Positions 53,337 through 61,357 of a stretch of 64,000 bases of DNA are shown here, piece after piece; within the stretch, counting starts at the first letter, position 1; each line of letters starts with the position of its first letter. The DNA lies in NCBI RefSeq assembly GCF_965139615.1, contig NZ_CBCSIQ010000022.1, forward strand, positions 1 to 64,000, in the 5' to 3' direction. The notes under the pieces are model-generated. The model ran no database searches, was not told where the DNA came from, and was given only the letters and a program-made list of their open reading frames with translations. The DNA is from Kerstersia similis. GTDB lineage: Bacteria > Pseudomonadota > Gammaproteobacteria > Burkholderiales > Burkholderiaceae_B. Both the position numbers and the translations under genes were made by a program.

Positions 53337-54868
53337 GATTCGCCCCCATTTAAGAGTTTGGGATTAATCACAATGAGTTTTTGCCTGCCGTCCTGTACTG
53401 AGCTAGCGCGTTCAGCGTCGACCAGCTCTTGCAGCACTGGCGTTAACTGTTCGGTGCGGCGCAGCTTTGAAGATGGAAATTCACGCAGCACGTCGCGGGT
53501 GCTAACCCGATTTGTGCGCCGTTCATTGCACCGGTCGATAAGCCACGCATCCAGCCGGGCCGCAAGGCTTGTTGCCGGGTTTTGTGACAGTTCTGTGAGC
53601 AGCCGTCTAGATTCGCCTAGATGCCACATGGCTACCATGCAGGCTGAGTCCATGGCGTGGACGCCAATGCTGTCATCCGTGCCATGTTGGTACAGGTGGA
53701 ACAGGGCGGCAATGCGTGCTGCGTTGTCTGCGGTTTTGCTGGCTACGTCCTTCACCTCGGCAAGCTCGCCAAACGGAGCTAGCTGGCTTTCGATAAGGTT
53801 GTAGAACCGTATCCATATCTCTTTTGCTTCTCGGGAAAATTCCAGCATCGTGGGCGCTACGCCATTGCCGGTTTCATCGAACGTTATAGGTTCGGTCAGC
53901 AGTTGAGTGATTCGAGCATTGAACCCGGCAAGGCCTGCCATCGCATAATCAGGCTCTTGGTATTGGCGGGTGCCTTGCGTCGAGGTAGGCCACGCCACCA
54001 GAAACCGTGCAAGAAACCCGCTGCCGCGAGCAAGGTCACCAGCCTTGCCCATGAAACCAGCCAGGACGGGCAATTGCACTTGCAGCGATACAGTCAGGCG
54101 GGCATTGCGAACGGTGAAGCCTTCCACGCTACGGCGGCTTACCTTGTGCGTGCCGCCATCCCACAGCACATTCAGCGCGGCAAGGTTGCGCATAACCGAA
54201 TCTGCGCCCATGCCGTGCGAACCGAATACCGTACCGGCTTCGCTACTGACTATGCCAGCACTGGGCCATTTTTTTGCCAGCCCATGCGTAAGGGCTTCGG
54301 GCGTGGCATCGCCATACAGAAGCTCAGGCACTTTTGGTGCTTCCGGCTTGGTTTGCTCCAAATCTTGCAGGGTGTTTTCAAAGTCTCCCGTCGACTGGCC
54401 ACGCTTGGTCGCTGCCTTGATGGCCTCCATCACCCCGGCCTTTTTCGCAGTCCATGCCTGCATGTCAGCGAGATATGTATCTACCTCCGGCTTCATGGCT
54501 TCGGTCTGGGCGATTTCATACTCATGTATGGCGCGGGTAAAGAAACCGTCCACTGTGCTTTTGCGTTCGCCGGAATCGGCCAGCACCAGGGCAAACAGAG
54601 ATACTGGCCCTGTCAGTTGCGGATTGCGGACGACATTGATATGCGCCTGCGCGGCCAATGACAATGCGGTGAGTGCGCTTGTTGCCACCATCGGCACGGG
54701 TGCCTTGGTCGTTGCATGAACATCTGCTACAGCGACGCGCATGCCTTCGGGCAAGGCGTTCAGGGGGTACGGCTCGGCTTCGTATTGCTTGCCCTCCAGC
54801 GGTAGCGGGTCGGCCCATTCTGTCACGGGTGCGGCGTCGGGGTTGAACACTTCCATAACGGCGCTCAT
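53327..54868 (-). CDS. DUF3987 domain replication-associated ATPase
   Basis: A 513-residue protein of the DUF3987 type found in phage-like elements, probably acting as a helicase-like replication ATPase. The N-terminal part has a degenerate P-loop (LADSGERKSTVDGFF, about residues 100-115). The middle has VSSEAGTVFGSHGM and a GSGFLARFLVAWP segment typical of the family, and the C-terminus looks like a winged helix. The ATG at 54868 follows aaggaggcgact and overlaps the primase stop (ATGA), so the two are coupled. Confidence 0.82.
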   Translation of the reverse strand: MSAVMEVFNPDAAPVTEWADPLPLEGKQYEAEPYPLNALPEGMRVAVADVHATTKAPVPMVATSALTALSLAAQAHINVVRNPQLTGPVSLFALVLADSGERKSTVDGFFTRAIHEYEIAQTEAMKPEVDTYLADMQAWTAKKAGVMEAIKAATKRGQSTGDFENTLQDLEQTKPEAPKVPELLYGDATPEALTHGLAKKWPSAGIVSSEAGTVFGSHGMGADSVMRNLAALNVLWDGGTHKVSRRSVEGFTVRNARLTVSLQVQLPVLAGFMGKAGDLARGSGFLARFLVAWPTSTQGTRQYQEPDYAMAGLAGFNARITQLLTEPITFDETGNGVAPTMLEFSREAKEIWIRFYNLIESQLAPFGELAEVKDVASKTADNAARIAALFHLYQHGTDDSIGVHAMDSACMVAMWHLGESRRLLTELSQNPATSLAARLDAWLIDRCNERRTNRVSTRDVLREFPSSKLRRTEQLTPVLQELVDAERASSVQDGRQKLIVINPKLLNGGESWD

Positions 54869-55818
54869 ACAGTCGCCTCCTTTGCAATCAATTCGTCGTT
54901 CCAATCGCCAATGCTGGGCGGGGTGTGTATGCGTGCGGTGAAGCCCTGCACGGTCAGGCGCCTTGCCAAGTGTGCGGCGGCTTTCTGTCCGGTTTGGTTT
55001 GCGTCGTTGTCAGCGAACACATACACATTACGAACACTGGGGGGCGGTGCGAAGCTGGCCAGCCCATGAGCAGATACGCCAGCCCATACCGGCAAACCAA
55101 ACCGGATTGCAGCAGCTAGCGCCGTTTCTATCCCTTCCGCTATGCCAATACCGAGGCGGCCATCGCTGCGAGTTACGGGGGGAGCAATCTTGATGCTTGC
55201 GCCCCCCATCACGCCAGCCGGTGAGCATAATTTCTTGACGCTAGGCACGGATGCTTTACGGCCATCAGGCGTTATATAGGTACGATGTATCGTTACAAGC
55301 TCATCAGTTGGCGAAGTCACGGCGGCGAGCATCGCAGCAAACGTACCGATGCAGTGCCCTTCGTGCCAAAACTCCAGCCCTGTATGAAAACGCAATGCGC
55401 GTGTTATCGGAACTGTCAGCCCGCGGTTACTTAGGTAGCGGCCTGCCGGGTCATTGTTAGTAATCGGTGTAGCACTATTCCAAAGAGCCATCAGCCTGTT
55501 GCGATTAACTACCCATTGGCGGGCCTGCTCTTGTAGACGCTCTTGCTGGGCACGCTCGATCATGCATTTTGTATTGGCGCGTTGCTCTGGCGTTTGCGGC
55601 TTATTACCGCCAGATACCCATACGTTACGTTTGCCAGTGCGCCAGTCTCCATATACGCAGGTCATTAGGTCTGTATTGTCAAAGACACGATACCAGCCCG
55701 ATTTTTGCGAACCCTTGTCGCTATCGTTTTTGCAGCGGATTAAGCGGCCAGATTCCAAGCCGTCTATTTTCAAGCCTGCGTCTTGTAGTGTGCGTATTAG
55801 TTCGATGCGGTTAGCCAT
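54865..55818 (-). CDS. Toprim-domain primase of the element
   Basis: A 317-residue P4-type primase. The C-terminal Toprim domain shows the catalytic Glu in GIAEGIETALAAAI and the D-x-D motif in VFADNDANQTGQKAA. The N-terminal part resembles the primase core of similar elements but lacks the usual paired cysteines for a zinc ribbon. The ATG at 55818 follows aaagggggg. It should prime replication of the excised element. Confidence 0.88.
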   Translation of the reverse strand: MANRIELIRTLQDAGLKIDGLESGRLIRCKNDSDKGSQKSGWYRVFDNTDLMTCVYGDWRTGKRNVWVSGGNKPQTPEQRANTKCMIERAQQERLQEQARQWVVNRNRLMALWNSATPITNNDPAGRYLSNRGLTVPITRALRFHTGLEFWHEGHCIGTFAAMLAAVTSPTDELVTIHRTYITPDGRKASVPSVKKLCSPAGVMGGASIKIAPPVTRSDGRLGIGIAEGIETALAAAIRFGLPVWAGVSAHGLASFAPPPSVRNVYVFADNDANQTGQKAAAHLARRLTVQGFTARIHTPPSIGDWNDELIAKEATV

Positions 55819-56050
55819 GATGCCCCCCTTTTTTCGACTCGAGCCATGCGTCCAAGTCTGCACGCATCACTGCAGTAGAGTTTTCTCCCAATTTGAAGGT
55901 GCGGGGAAAAGTTGGGTCATTCTTGGCAAAGCGCCAGAAAGTAGGTACGGAAAATCCGCAGTAAGTGGCGGCCTGTGTAGGCCGCAAAACAGCAGGAATA
56001 ATGTCCACGATGTACGACTCCAAAAGATGCTGTGAGGCCGATCTAGACAT
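55811..56050 (-). CDS. AlpA-family helix-turn-helix regulator
   Basis: A roughly 79-residue DNA-binding protein. The central LRPTQAATYCGFSVPTFWRFAKND is an AlpA/excisionase-type winged helix, followed by FPRTFKLGENSTAVMRADLDAWL. AlpA proteins activate the integrase or replication genes of P4-like elements. The start is uncertain: 56050 gives the family length, while starts at 56095 or 56146 would read through the palindrome upstream. It overlaps the primase gene by 8 bp. Confidence 0.82.
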   Translation of the reverse strand: MSRSASQHLLESYIVDIIPAVLRPTQAATYCGFSVPTFWRFAKNDPTFPRTFKLGENSTAVMRADLDAWLESKKGGHHG

Positions 56051-56096
56051 GAGCTCAAGATGTGTCTTGATTTGCCGTGCAGCGATAGGAGTCATT

Positions 56097-56145
56097 TGTA
56101 CAAACGAGCTTGTAGCGTAGCGGTGCTGCTCTACAAGGCTGTACA
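56097..56145. promoter_or_regulatory. 49-bp two-part palindrome upstream of alpA
   Basis: TGTACA-N6-CTTGTAG-N15-CTACAAG-N2-TGTACA: two nested inverted repeats just upstream of the likely alpA start. This is a strong candidate operator for AlpA or another element regulator. It ends at the AT-rich start of the cargo region. Confidence 0.5.
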
Positions 56146-56147
56146 TT

Positions 56148-56747
56148 TCATTTCTTTTTGTTTCTTTTTATTTCTTTTTGCCAGTATCCAGTTCGGAATG
56201 ACTCTTTGGTTAAGCTGGCTTCTGCTTCGTCAATGCCGCTGTAATGTAAGAGGTCGTCCCCATCGCGGTATATATCTACACTGTGATCCGAGTCGGGAAT
56301 CGCCTGCCACGCCTGGGAAAAATTTTCGTACTTTGAGAAAAGATCGTTCGCTAAGTTTTGCGCCCATATTTTTAGGCGTGGTTTGGCAGCATTGCTCCTG
56401 TTTGTTTTAGATTGATGTTGTAACTTGGTGTGTGCAGCTTCTGCCGCAAGAAGACCGAACATTCTTTGGCGCTGGTAGGACTCTTCCTCAATAGTGCTTG
56501 ATAGCGCCCATTTTATTCTGGCGTAGGCTGTTTCCAAATCTCGAGTCGCTGAGGAAAATCTTTTGCTAAACATCACTGGCCATACTTCAGGCGTTATTTT
56601 TAGAATATCAAGGGAGTAATCATTTTGTGGTGAATAGCAGGGTGTGATGAGTTTGATTTCTATGAGCTCATTCTCGGTGTATCCTAAGTCTATGAGTTTT
56701 TGTGCCTGAGTAGTATCCAAAAATAGATTGGCTTGATTTTTAGTCAT
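56148..56747 (-). CDS. unknown cytoplasmic cargo protein
   Basis: I do not recognise this 199-residue protein. It has no signal peptide or membrane segment. The first half is mixed alpha/beta. The second half, from about residue 100, is basic (KTNRSNAAKPRLKIWAQNLANDLF ... LTKESFRTGYWQKEIKRNKKK) and looks like a helical nucleic-acid-binding region seen in phage-type small proteins. Codon use is AT-rich compared with the primase. It is the third gene of a same-strand row with the two exported-protein genes (28-bp gap), so joint function is possible but unproven. Confidence 0.55.
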   Translation of the reverse strand: MTKNQANLFLDTTQAQKLIDLGYTENELIEIKLITPCYSPQNDYSLDILKITPEVWPVMFSKRFSSATRDLETAYARIKWALSSTIEEESYQRQRMFGLLAAEAAHTKLQHQSKTNRSNAAKPRLKIWAQNLANDLFSKYENFSQAWQAIPDSDHSVDIYRDGDDLLHYSGIDEAEASLTKESFRTGYWQKEIKRNKKK

Positions 56748-56775
56748 TTAGGTTTTTGAATTGTATTGGTACGTA

Positions 56776-57201
56776 CTATTTATGGCTCCACTGTTTGGTG
56801 TCAATCACTTTTATATGAATGCCGATTGCGTTTTCGTTGTAGATAAGAGTGTGTTTTAGTGAAAAAACATAGTCACCGGGTGGGATGTTTCTATTACTTG
56901 CAGGCCACCATTCATAAACTTGCAGCGGGTTTTTTTCTTTATCGTAGGAGTAAATCTGTAGCATAACCCCAATGGGTGTCTGGCATTGATTCACAAGCGT
57001 TGCTGCTCCATCTAGATAATGACAGTGTTGGGATTCGCAATTGTCTTTTGTGAAGTAGGTGTTGCCATGCTTTATGCCTATATCTTCTATAGTGCAGCTC
57101 GCTAGGGCGCTGTTGCATGTAAATAGTGACAGAACAGACGCAGCTGAGATGCTCAGAATTTTTACTCTTGATATTGGCTTGATTTTATGATGATATGCCA
57201 T
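56776..57201 (-). CDS. unknown small exported cargo protein
   Basis: A 141-residue protein with a clear type I signal peptide (basic start, hydrophobic core ILSISAASVLSLFTCNSALA, cleavage after ALA). The mature part of about 105 residues has four cysteines, which may form disulfides, and a beta-rich pattern (VMLQIYSYDKEKN, YVFSLKHTLIY). I know no family for it. It lies 29 bp after the next exported-protein gene on the same strand. Confidence 0.6.
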   Translation of the reverse strand: MAYHHKIKPISRVKILSISAASVLSLFTCNSALASCTIEDIGIKHGNTYFTKDNCESQHCHYLDGAATLVNQCQTPIGVMLQIYSYDKEKNPLQVYEWWPASNRNIPPGDYVFSLKHTLIYNENAIGIHIKVIDTKQWSHK

Positions 57202-57230
57202 GTGGTGAATTTGCTGTAAGGTTGATGGCT

Positions 57231-57836
57231 TTATTGCGTGGATTTGTTTCTTATATCAATGTCGGATGTGTATAGCTCAGCGGCGTAGCGTGCTTGTTCT
57301 GCGCAATTGAGCATTCCGCCGGTTCCTCGAACTGTATTTACTGCGTTTGAATATATTCTTGCGGCATGGGCGAATTGAATATCCGTGTATTGCTTATATG
57401 TTTCTGAAAATGAGGTAAGTTGATTGGATTTTGCTTGCAGGCAAACAACATGCCAAAGTGTGCGGGCATCTTCGTTGGCTTGATGGATGGTGTATGTGGA
57501 CTTCGATGGGCTTTCTAGTAGGAAATAGTATTCATCGAAGTTTTTCGCATTGCTTTTTGATTTTGCGTAGTTTATGGATTTTATTGCGTCAGATTTTAAT
57601 TTTTCGGGGCTGATGTTTTGACAGTTGGGGCCTCCCAGGAATGTGGATGTTCGCACGTGCCAATGGACTGTGCAATTATTTGAGTATTCATATTTATAGC
57701 CTGGCATGTAATCCCAATATTCCATCGGCAATCGGTCGGAGATGCTTTGGTCGAGGCCGTGCGCACTGATGCTATTGGATTCTGAGTGGGCGGAGAGTGA
57801 AGTAAGTAAAAGGATTATTCCAATATTCGTTTTCAT
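57231..57836 (-). CDS. unknown exported cargo protein
   Basis: A 201-residue protein with a short signal peptide (MKTNIGIILLLTSLSAHS). The mature chain has four cysteines (two in NNCTVHWHVRTSTFLGGPNC, then VVC and LNC) and a largely helical C-terminal half (FAHAARIYSNAV, LNCAEQARYAAELY). There is no lipobox or membrane anchor. The family is unknown. It sits directly downstream of the integrase gene (28-bp gap), is AT-rich, and is probably recently acquired. Confidence 0.6.
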   Translation of the reverse strand: MKTNIGIILLLTSLSAHSESNSISAHGLDQSISDRLPMEYWDYMPGYKYEYSNNCTVHWHVRTSTFLGGPNCQNISPEKLKSDAIKSINYAKSKSNAKNFDEYYFLLESPSKSTYTIHQANEDARTLWHVVCLQAKSNQLTSFSETYKQYTDIQFAHAARIYSNAVNTVRGTGGMLNCAEQARYAAELYTSDIDIRNKSTQ

Positions 57837-57864
57837 AAAACCGCCCTTTCTACTGTTTGTACGT

Positions 57865-59064
57865 TTATTTTAAAAATGGTTGGCTGATGAAATGGCCCCA
57901 TGCCTGCATCATATCTACGCGTGCATTGAGTCTGTCTGTCCGTTCGTATGCTGCCTGCACTTTGTTGCTGATGGTGTGAGCTAAAGCTCGTTCAGCAATC
58001 TCTGTACTATAGCCCTGATCCGCTGCCCAGTTACGGAAGCTGGATCTGAAACCGTGTGCGGTTGCCACGCGGCCTGGAGTATCGCTTTTCGCTTTGGCTT
58101 TGCGTAACAAACTTGTCAGTGCCATGTCTGAAAGCTGTTGTCCACGGATAGCAGGAAAGATCAGTGTGTCAGGTGCTGGTGCAGGGTTGCTACATAATTG
58201 GGCTTTCAATAGTGCGACGGAAGCATCTGATAGTGGAACGCGGTGGGCTGTGTTGGCTTTCATCCGTTCTTTAGGAATGATCCACAGTTTGGTGTTCAAG
58301 TCGATTTCTGCCCATGTTGCGCCTCTGACCTCGCCGGATCGCGCTGCCGTCAAGATGGCAAAGAGTAATGCTGCTCTGGCTCCCAGCACTGGCGGGCTGT
58401 GTAGGTGTTCAGCCACAAAGCTCGGCACATCACGCCAAGGCATTGCGGGTTGATGGCGTGCGCCTGTAGACGCTGGTTTGCTTGGAAGCAGGCGGCTCGC
58501 CACATCTAACGGGTTCGCTGAAGTATGGCCTTGAGCCCAGCACGCGGCCATCACATCGGCGCAGCGCATTTTGACGCGCCGGGCTGTTGCTGGAATTGCA
58601 AGCCATATAGGGTGCAGTGCGTTGGCGAAATGTTGCGGCGTCAAAGCATCAACTCGCAAAGCACCTATATGTGGGAACACATGCTGTTCCAGGCTGCTGA
58701 TCCATTGCGCACGATGTTTGGCATTTCTGAAGGATGGCGCTACGACTGCCCAACGAGTCCGCGCAGCCTCTTCGAACGTGGGAATAGCGCGCTTTGTATC
58801 GCGTGCCATGATTGGATCGTCACCCGCTGCAATTAGCTTGCGTGCTTGATCGCCAGCCTCTAATGCGGTGGCTACTCCAACATCGGGAAACACTCCTAGC
58901 CCCATGTCCCGGCGTTTGCCGGTCACAGGCGACACAAAGCGCAGATTCCATTTACCACGTCCTGCGGTCGTGGTGGGTTGCAGCGTCATGCCTGTGATGC
59001 CACAAGGAATAGGTGCCCCCTCAGGCTTGATTGCCCTAGCTTGCCTGTCAGTGATTCGTGCCAT
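57865..59064 (-). CDS. P4-type tyrosine integrase
   Basis: A 399-residue site-specific recombinase of the P4/IntS family. It has an N-terminal DUF4102 arm-binding domain (MARITDRQARAIKPEG...), a core-binding domain and a catalytic domain with Arg in TAARSGEVRGATW, H-x-x-R in AHGFRSSFRNWA, His in LAHTIS and the nucleophile Tyr in VQAAYERTD. The start at 59064 sits next to the paired GCCCCACA boxes, which suggests autoregulation as known for P4 int. An upstream in-frame start (59106) would span those boxes. Confidence 0.93.
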   Translation of the reverse strand: MARITDRQARAIKPEGAPIPCGITGMTLQPTTTAGRGKWNLRFVSPVTGKRRDMGLGVFPDVGVATALEAGDQARKLIAAGDDPIMARDTKRAIPTFEEAARTRWAVVAPSFRNAKHRAQWISSLEQHVFPHIGALRVDALTPQHFANALHPIWLAIPATARRVKMRCADVMAACWAQGHTSANPLDVASRLLPSKPASTGARHQPAMPWRDVPSFVAEHLHSPPVLGARAALLFAILTAARSGEVRGATWAEIDLNTKLWIIPKERMKANTAHRVPLSDASVALLKAQLCSNPAPAPDTLIFPAIRGQQLSDMALTSLLRKAKAKSDTPGRVATAHGFRSSFRNWAADQGYSTEIAERALAHTISNKVQAAYERTDRLNARVDMMQAWGHFISQPFLK

Positions 59065-59066
59065 AT

Positions 59067-59092
59067 CAGCCCCACATATAGCCCCACACTCG
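59067..59092. promoter_or_regulatory. right paired GCCCCACA boxes overlapping the int leader
   Basis: GCCCCACA boxes start at 59069 and 59081 immediately upstream of the int ATG. They match the left pair in sequence, orientation and 12-bp spacing. Confidence 0.6.
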
Positions 59093-59207
59093 GGGCGAGA
59101 TGTCATGATATTGGATGATGTGGTATTTTTCTACAAAGCTATGATTTATATTGTTTAATTTGCTTTTTTGATATGGGTTGATCTTTCTTGATTCAGGAAA
59201 TAGGCGG

Positions 59208-59224
59208 CCCCTCTGTCCGCCAAG
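59208..59224 (+). repeat. attR core of the element (17-bp direct repeat)
   Basis: Exact copy of the tRNA-Ser 3' end sequence CCCCTCTGTCCGCCAAG found at 52594-52610, followed after one mismatch by the same ATTTC. Confidence 0.93.
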
Positions 59225-59231
59225 CATTTCA

Positions 59232-59261
59232 AGCCCCTGAGCAATCAGGGGCTTTTTCTTT
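59232..59261 (+). terminator. intrinsic terminator, probably the original tRNA-Ser terminator
   Basis: AGCCCCTGA-GCAA-TCAGGGGCT followed by TTTTTCTTTT, 7 bp after attR. Removing the element would place it 23 bp behind the tRNA. Confidence 0.9.
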
Positions 59262-59332
59262 TCCAGCAGCCTGTTTCGCCACTTGGCCCGACGACAGTGG
59301 CGCGAGAGGGGTTTAGTGGCGGGGCTAATGGG

Positions 59333-60658
59333 CTAATGGCTTGTGGACGGATGATCGGTGCCCTGGTGTGCGGTGTCCGGCACGAATCCAATCCGCAGCA
59401 CATTGCCTGACGCCTCGTCGGTCAGGACCTGCAGCGTCCAGCCCAGGCGTTCGCCGATCAGGCTGACGATGAACAGCCCCAGACCGGAGAGCGACAAGAG
59501 TTCACTGGCATCGGCCTGCGGGTCGTTAAGGTAGGCGCGATAGGCCTCGGGCAGTCCCTGGCCGTGATCGCGGATATCGACATATCGGGTTTCCAGCAAC
59601 ACCTCTACGCCGGCGTCGGTATGCTGCAGGGCGTTCTGAATGAGATTGCGCAATAGCATTTTGACCAGCACCGGGTCGGCTTGAACCTGGGGCTGCGCTG
59701 CCAGCTTCAGTTGCAGGCGCTGCGGTACCTCGGGCAGATGGCGGGTGAGGTCGCCCTGGATGTCCTGGATGAGGTCTGCCAGGCGAACGATTTCACGCCG
59801 GTCGCTTTGCGCCTTGCGCCGGGTGAGACGCAGGATGATGTCGATATTGGCAGCCATTTCGTCAACGGCACGGCGCATGCGCAAGAGCGGTCCCTGGTCG
59901 GCGTGGCCCAGGCCCCCACGCCGCTCGATGACATCCAGGGCGCCTGCAATGACGGCAATGGGGGTGCGCAGTTCGTGGCTGGCCAGCCCCATCAGGGATT
60001 GTTCGCGTTTGACGTAGGTTTCCAGCTCATGCAGGAACAGATTGAAGGATTGCGCAATCGTTTTCAGTTCTGCATCCTGGTAGTCATCATCGACGCGCTG
60101 CATGCGCGGAGCCGGTTTGGTGTCCCGGATCTGGCGCGCGAGCTGTTGTACGGGTGAAACCAGCCGTTTGCCGGTCAGCCGTGCCAGGAAAATTCCCAGT
60201 GCGATGACGGCCAGCCCCAGCAGTAGCAGGAAACGGTGGAATTCGTCCTCGCGGGTTTCAAACAGGGAGATGTCCTTGGCCAGATACAGTCGTCCGCTGT
60301 TGACCGTGCTGGCAGTGATGAGAAAGGTGCTCTGATCGACTTCGACTTCACCGGAAAAAGGAAACGGCAGGCCGCGGAACAGCGCTGGCATGCGTTCGTC
60401 GGCCTGCATGCCTGAAGGAACGAAGTAGGCAGTCAGGGTGGCGATGTCCCACACCAGTATTTCATTGGGTCGGGCATTGTCCAGCAGGAAGTCGCGCTCT
60501 GTCTGCATGTCCATTTCCAGCAGGGATTCTTCCAGCTTCTCGTTGGCGATCAGTACCGAGGCGACCGTGACGATGAAGGTGATGAGAATGGCGCCCAGAA
60601 CGGTGCGGCGGATGCGGCGTTCGATGGTGCTGGCGCGTTGCTGTCGAAGGAAGGCCAT
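59333..60658 (-). CDS. two-component sensor histidine kinase
   Basis: A 441-residue inner-membrane kinase. One membrane segment near residues 20-45, a periplasmic sensor region (about 46-140), a second segment (about 142-160) and a HAMP linker lead to the HisKA box SHELRTPIAVIAGALDVIERR. The HATPase domain has RNLIQNALQHT, RDHGQGLP and SGLGLFIVSLI. It follows its response regulator by 3 bp and, with the upstream glycosyltransferases, probably forms one operon. The signal is unknown; envelope stress or cationic peptides/metal ions are plausible by analogy with PmrB/QseC. Confidence 0.9.
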   Translation of the reverse strand: MAFLRQQRASTIERRIRRTVLGAILITFIVTVASVLIANEKLEESLLEMDMQTERDFLLDNARPNEILVWDIATLTAYFVPSGMQADERMPALFRGLPFPFSGEVEVDQSTFLITASTVNSGRLYLAKDISLFETREDEFHRFLLLLGLAVIALGIFLARLTGKRLVSPVQQLARQIRDTKPAPRMQRVDDDYQDAELKTIAQSFNLFLHELETYVKREQSLMGLASHELRTPIAVIAGALDVIERRGGLGHADQGPLLRMRRAVDEMAANIDIILRLTRRKAQSDRREIVRLADLIQDIQGDLTRHLPEVPQRLQLKLAAQPQVQADPVLVKMLLRNLIQNALQHTDAGVEVLLETRYVDIRDHGQGLPEAYRAYLNDPQADASELLSLSGLGLFIVSLIGERLGWTLQVLTDEASGNVLRIGFVPDTAHQGTDHPSTSH

Positions 60659-60661
60659 GTG

Positions 60662-61357
60662 TCAGTCCGCCTCCGGTGGCGTGATGCGGTAGCCGCGGCC
60701 GTGCAAGGTCTTGATGACATTGGCGCCCAGGTGCTCCTGCAGCAGCTTGCGCAACAGGTAGATATGGGTGCGCAAGGTGTGCGGTTCAACTTCCTTGTCG
60801 CCCCAGAGACTTTGCGCCAACTGGTCATAGGACACGAAGTTGGGATAGGCGCGGATCAGGATTTCCGTGATGTTTGCCGGCATGCCGGAGAGTTGCAAAG
60901 GCGCACCCTGCCCCAGGCGGATATGCAGGGTGCCAGGGTCGAAGGCAATGCTGCCGGCGTGCAGCACCGGGGTGGCGCTTGTGCTGCGCCGGTACAGGGC
61001 TTCGATGCGTATGGCCAGTTCCTTCAGATGGAAGGGTTTCACGAGGTAGTCGTCCGCGCCCTGGGTAAAACCGGTGACCTTGTCGTCGATATGGTCCTTG
61101 GCCGTCATCATGATGATGGGGGTAGCGCAGTGCAGGTCGTTGCGGATACGTTGACACAGCGTGAAACCCGATATGCCGGGCAGCATGATGTCCATGACAA
61201 TGACGTCGTAGTCATGGGTCGAGGCCAGATGCAGCGCAACCAGACCGTCGGCGGCGAAGTCCAGCAGGTAGCGGTCGTCTTCCAGGAAATCGCCGATATT
61301 CGCCGCGAGCGCGGCGTTATCTTCGATGACCAGCACACGGATGCGCTGTTCGTTCAT
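60662..61357 (-). CDS. OmpR-type response regulator
   Basis: A 231-residue regulator with a receiver domain (acidic pocket VIEDNAALA, phospho-acceptor Asp in VIVMDIMLPGISGF, Lys in DYLVKPFHLKEL) and a C-terminal winged helix ending in THIYLLRKLLQEHLGANVIKTLHGRGYRI. Its ATG overlaps the stop of the GT39 gene (ATGA), so it is coupled to the transferases. It probably controls that operon or envelope genes elsewhere. Confidence 0.93.
   Translation of the reverse strand: MNEQRIRVLVIEDNAALAANIGDFLEDDRYLLDFAADGLVALHLASTHDYDVIVMDIMLPGISGFTLCQRIRNDLHCATPIIMMTAKDHIDDKVTGFTQGADDYLVKPFHLKELAIRIEALYRRSTSATPVLHAGSIAFDPGTLHIRLGQGAPLQLSGMPANITEILIRAYPNFVSYDQLAQSLWGDKEVEPHTLRTHIYLLRKLLQEHLGANVIKTLHGRGYRITPPEAD

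Larger units (their letters stand above)
52594..59224. mobile_element. P4-like integrative element in tRNA-Ser
   Basis: A 6.6-kb element bounded by a 17-bp direct repeat of the tRNA 3' end. It encodes a P4-type integrase, an AlpA-like regulator, a Toprim primase and a DUF3987 ATPase, plus three unknown cargo genes, all on the minus strand. No capsid, tail or conjugation genes are present, so movement would rely on a helper. Parts of it are clearly more AT-rich than the host sequence. Confidence 0.88.

Noticed and set aside
52594..59224. CRISPR array or conventional prophage in the accessory region
   Set aside because: There are no spaced short repeats and no capsid, tail, portal or lysis genes. 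The content fits a P4-like satellite.
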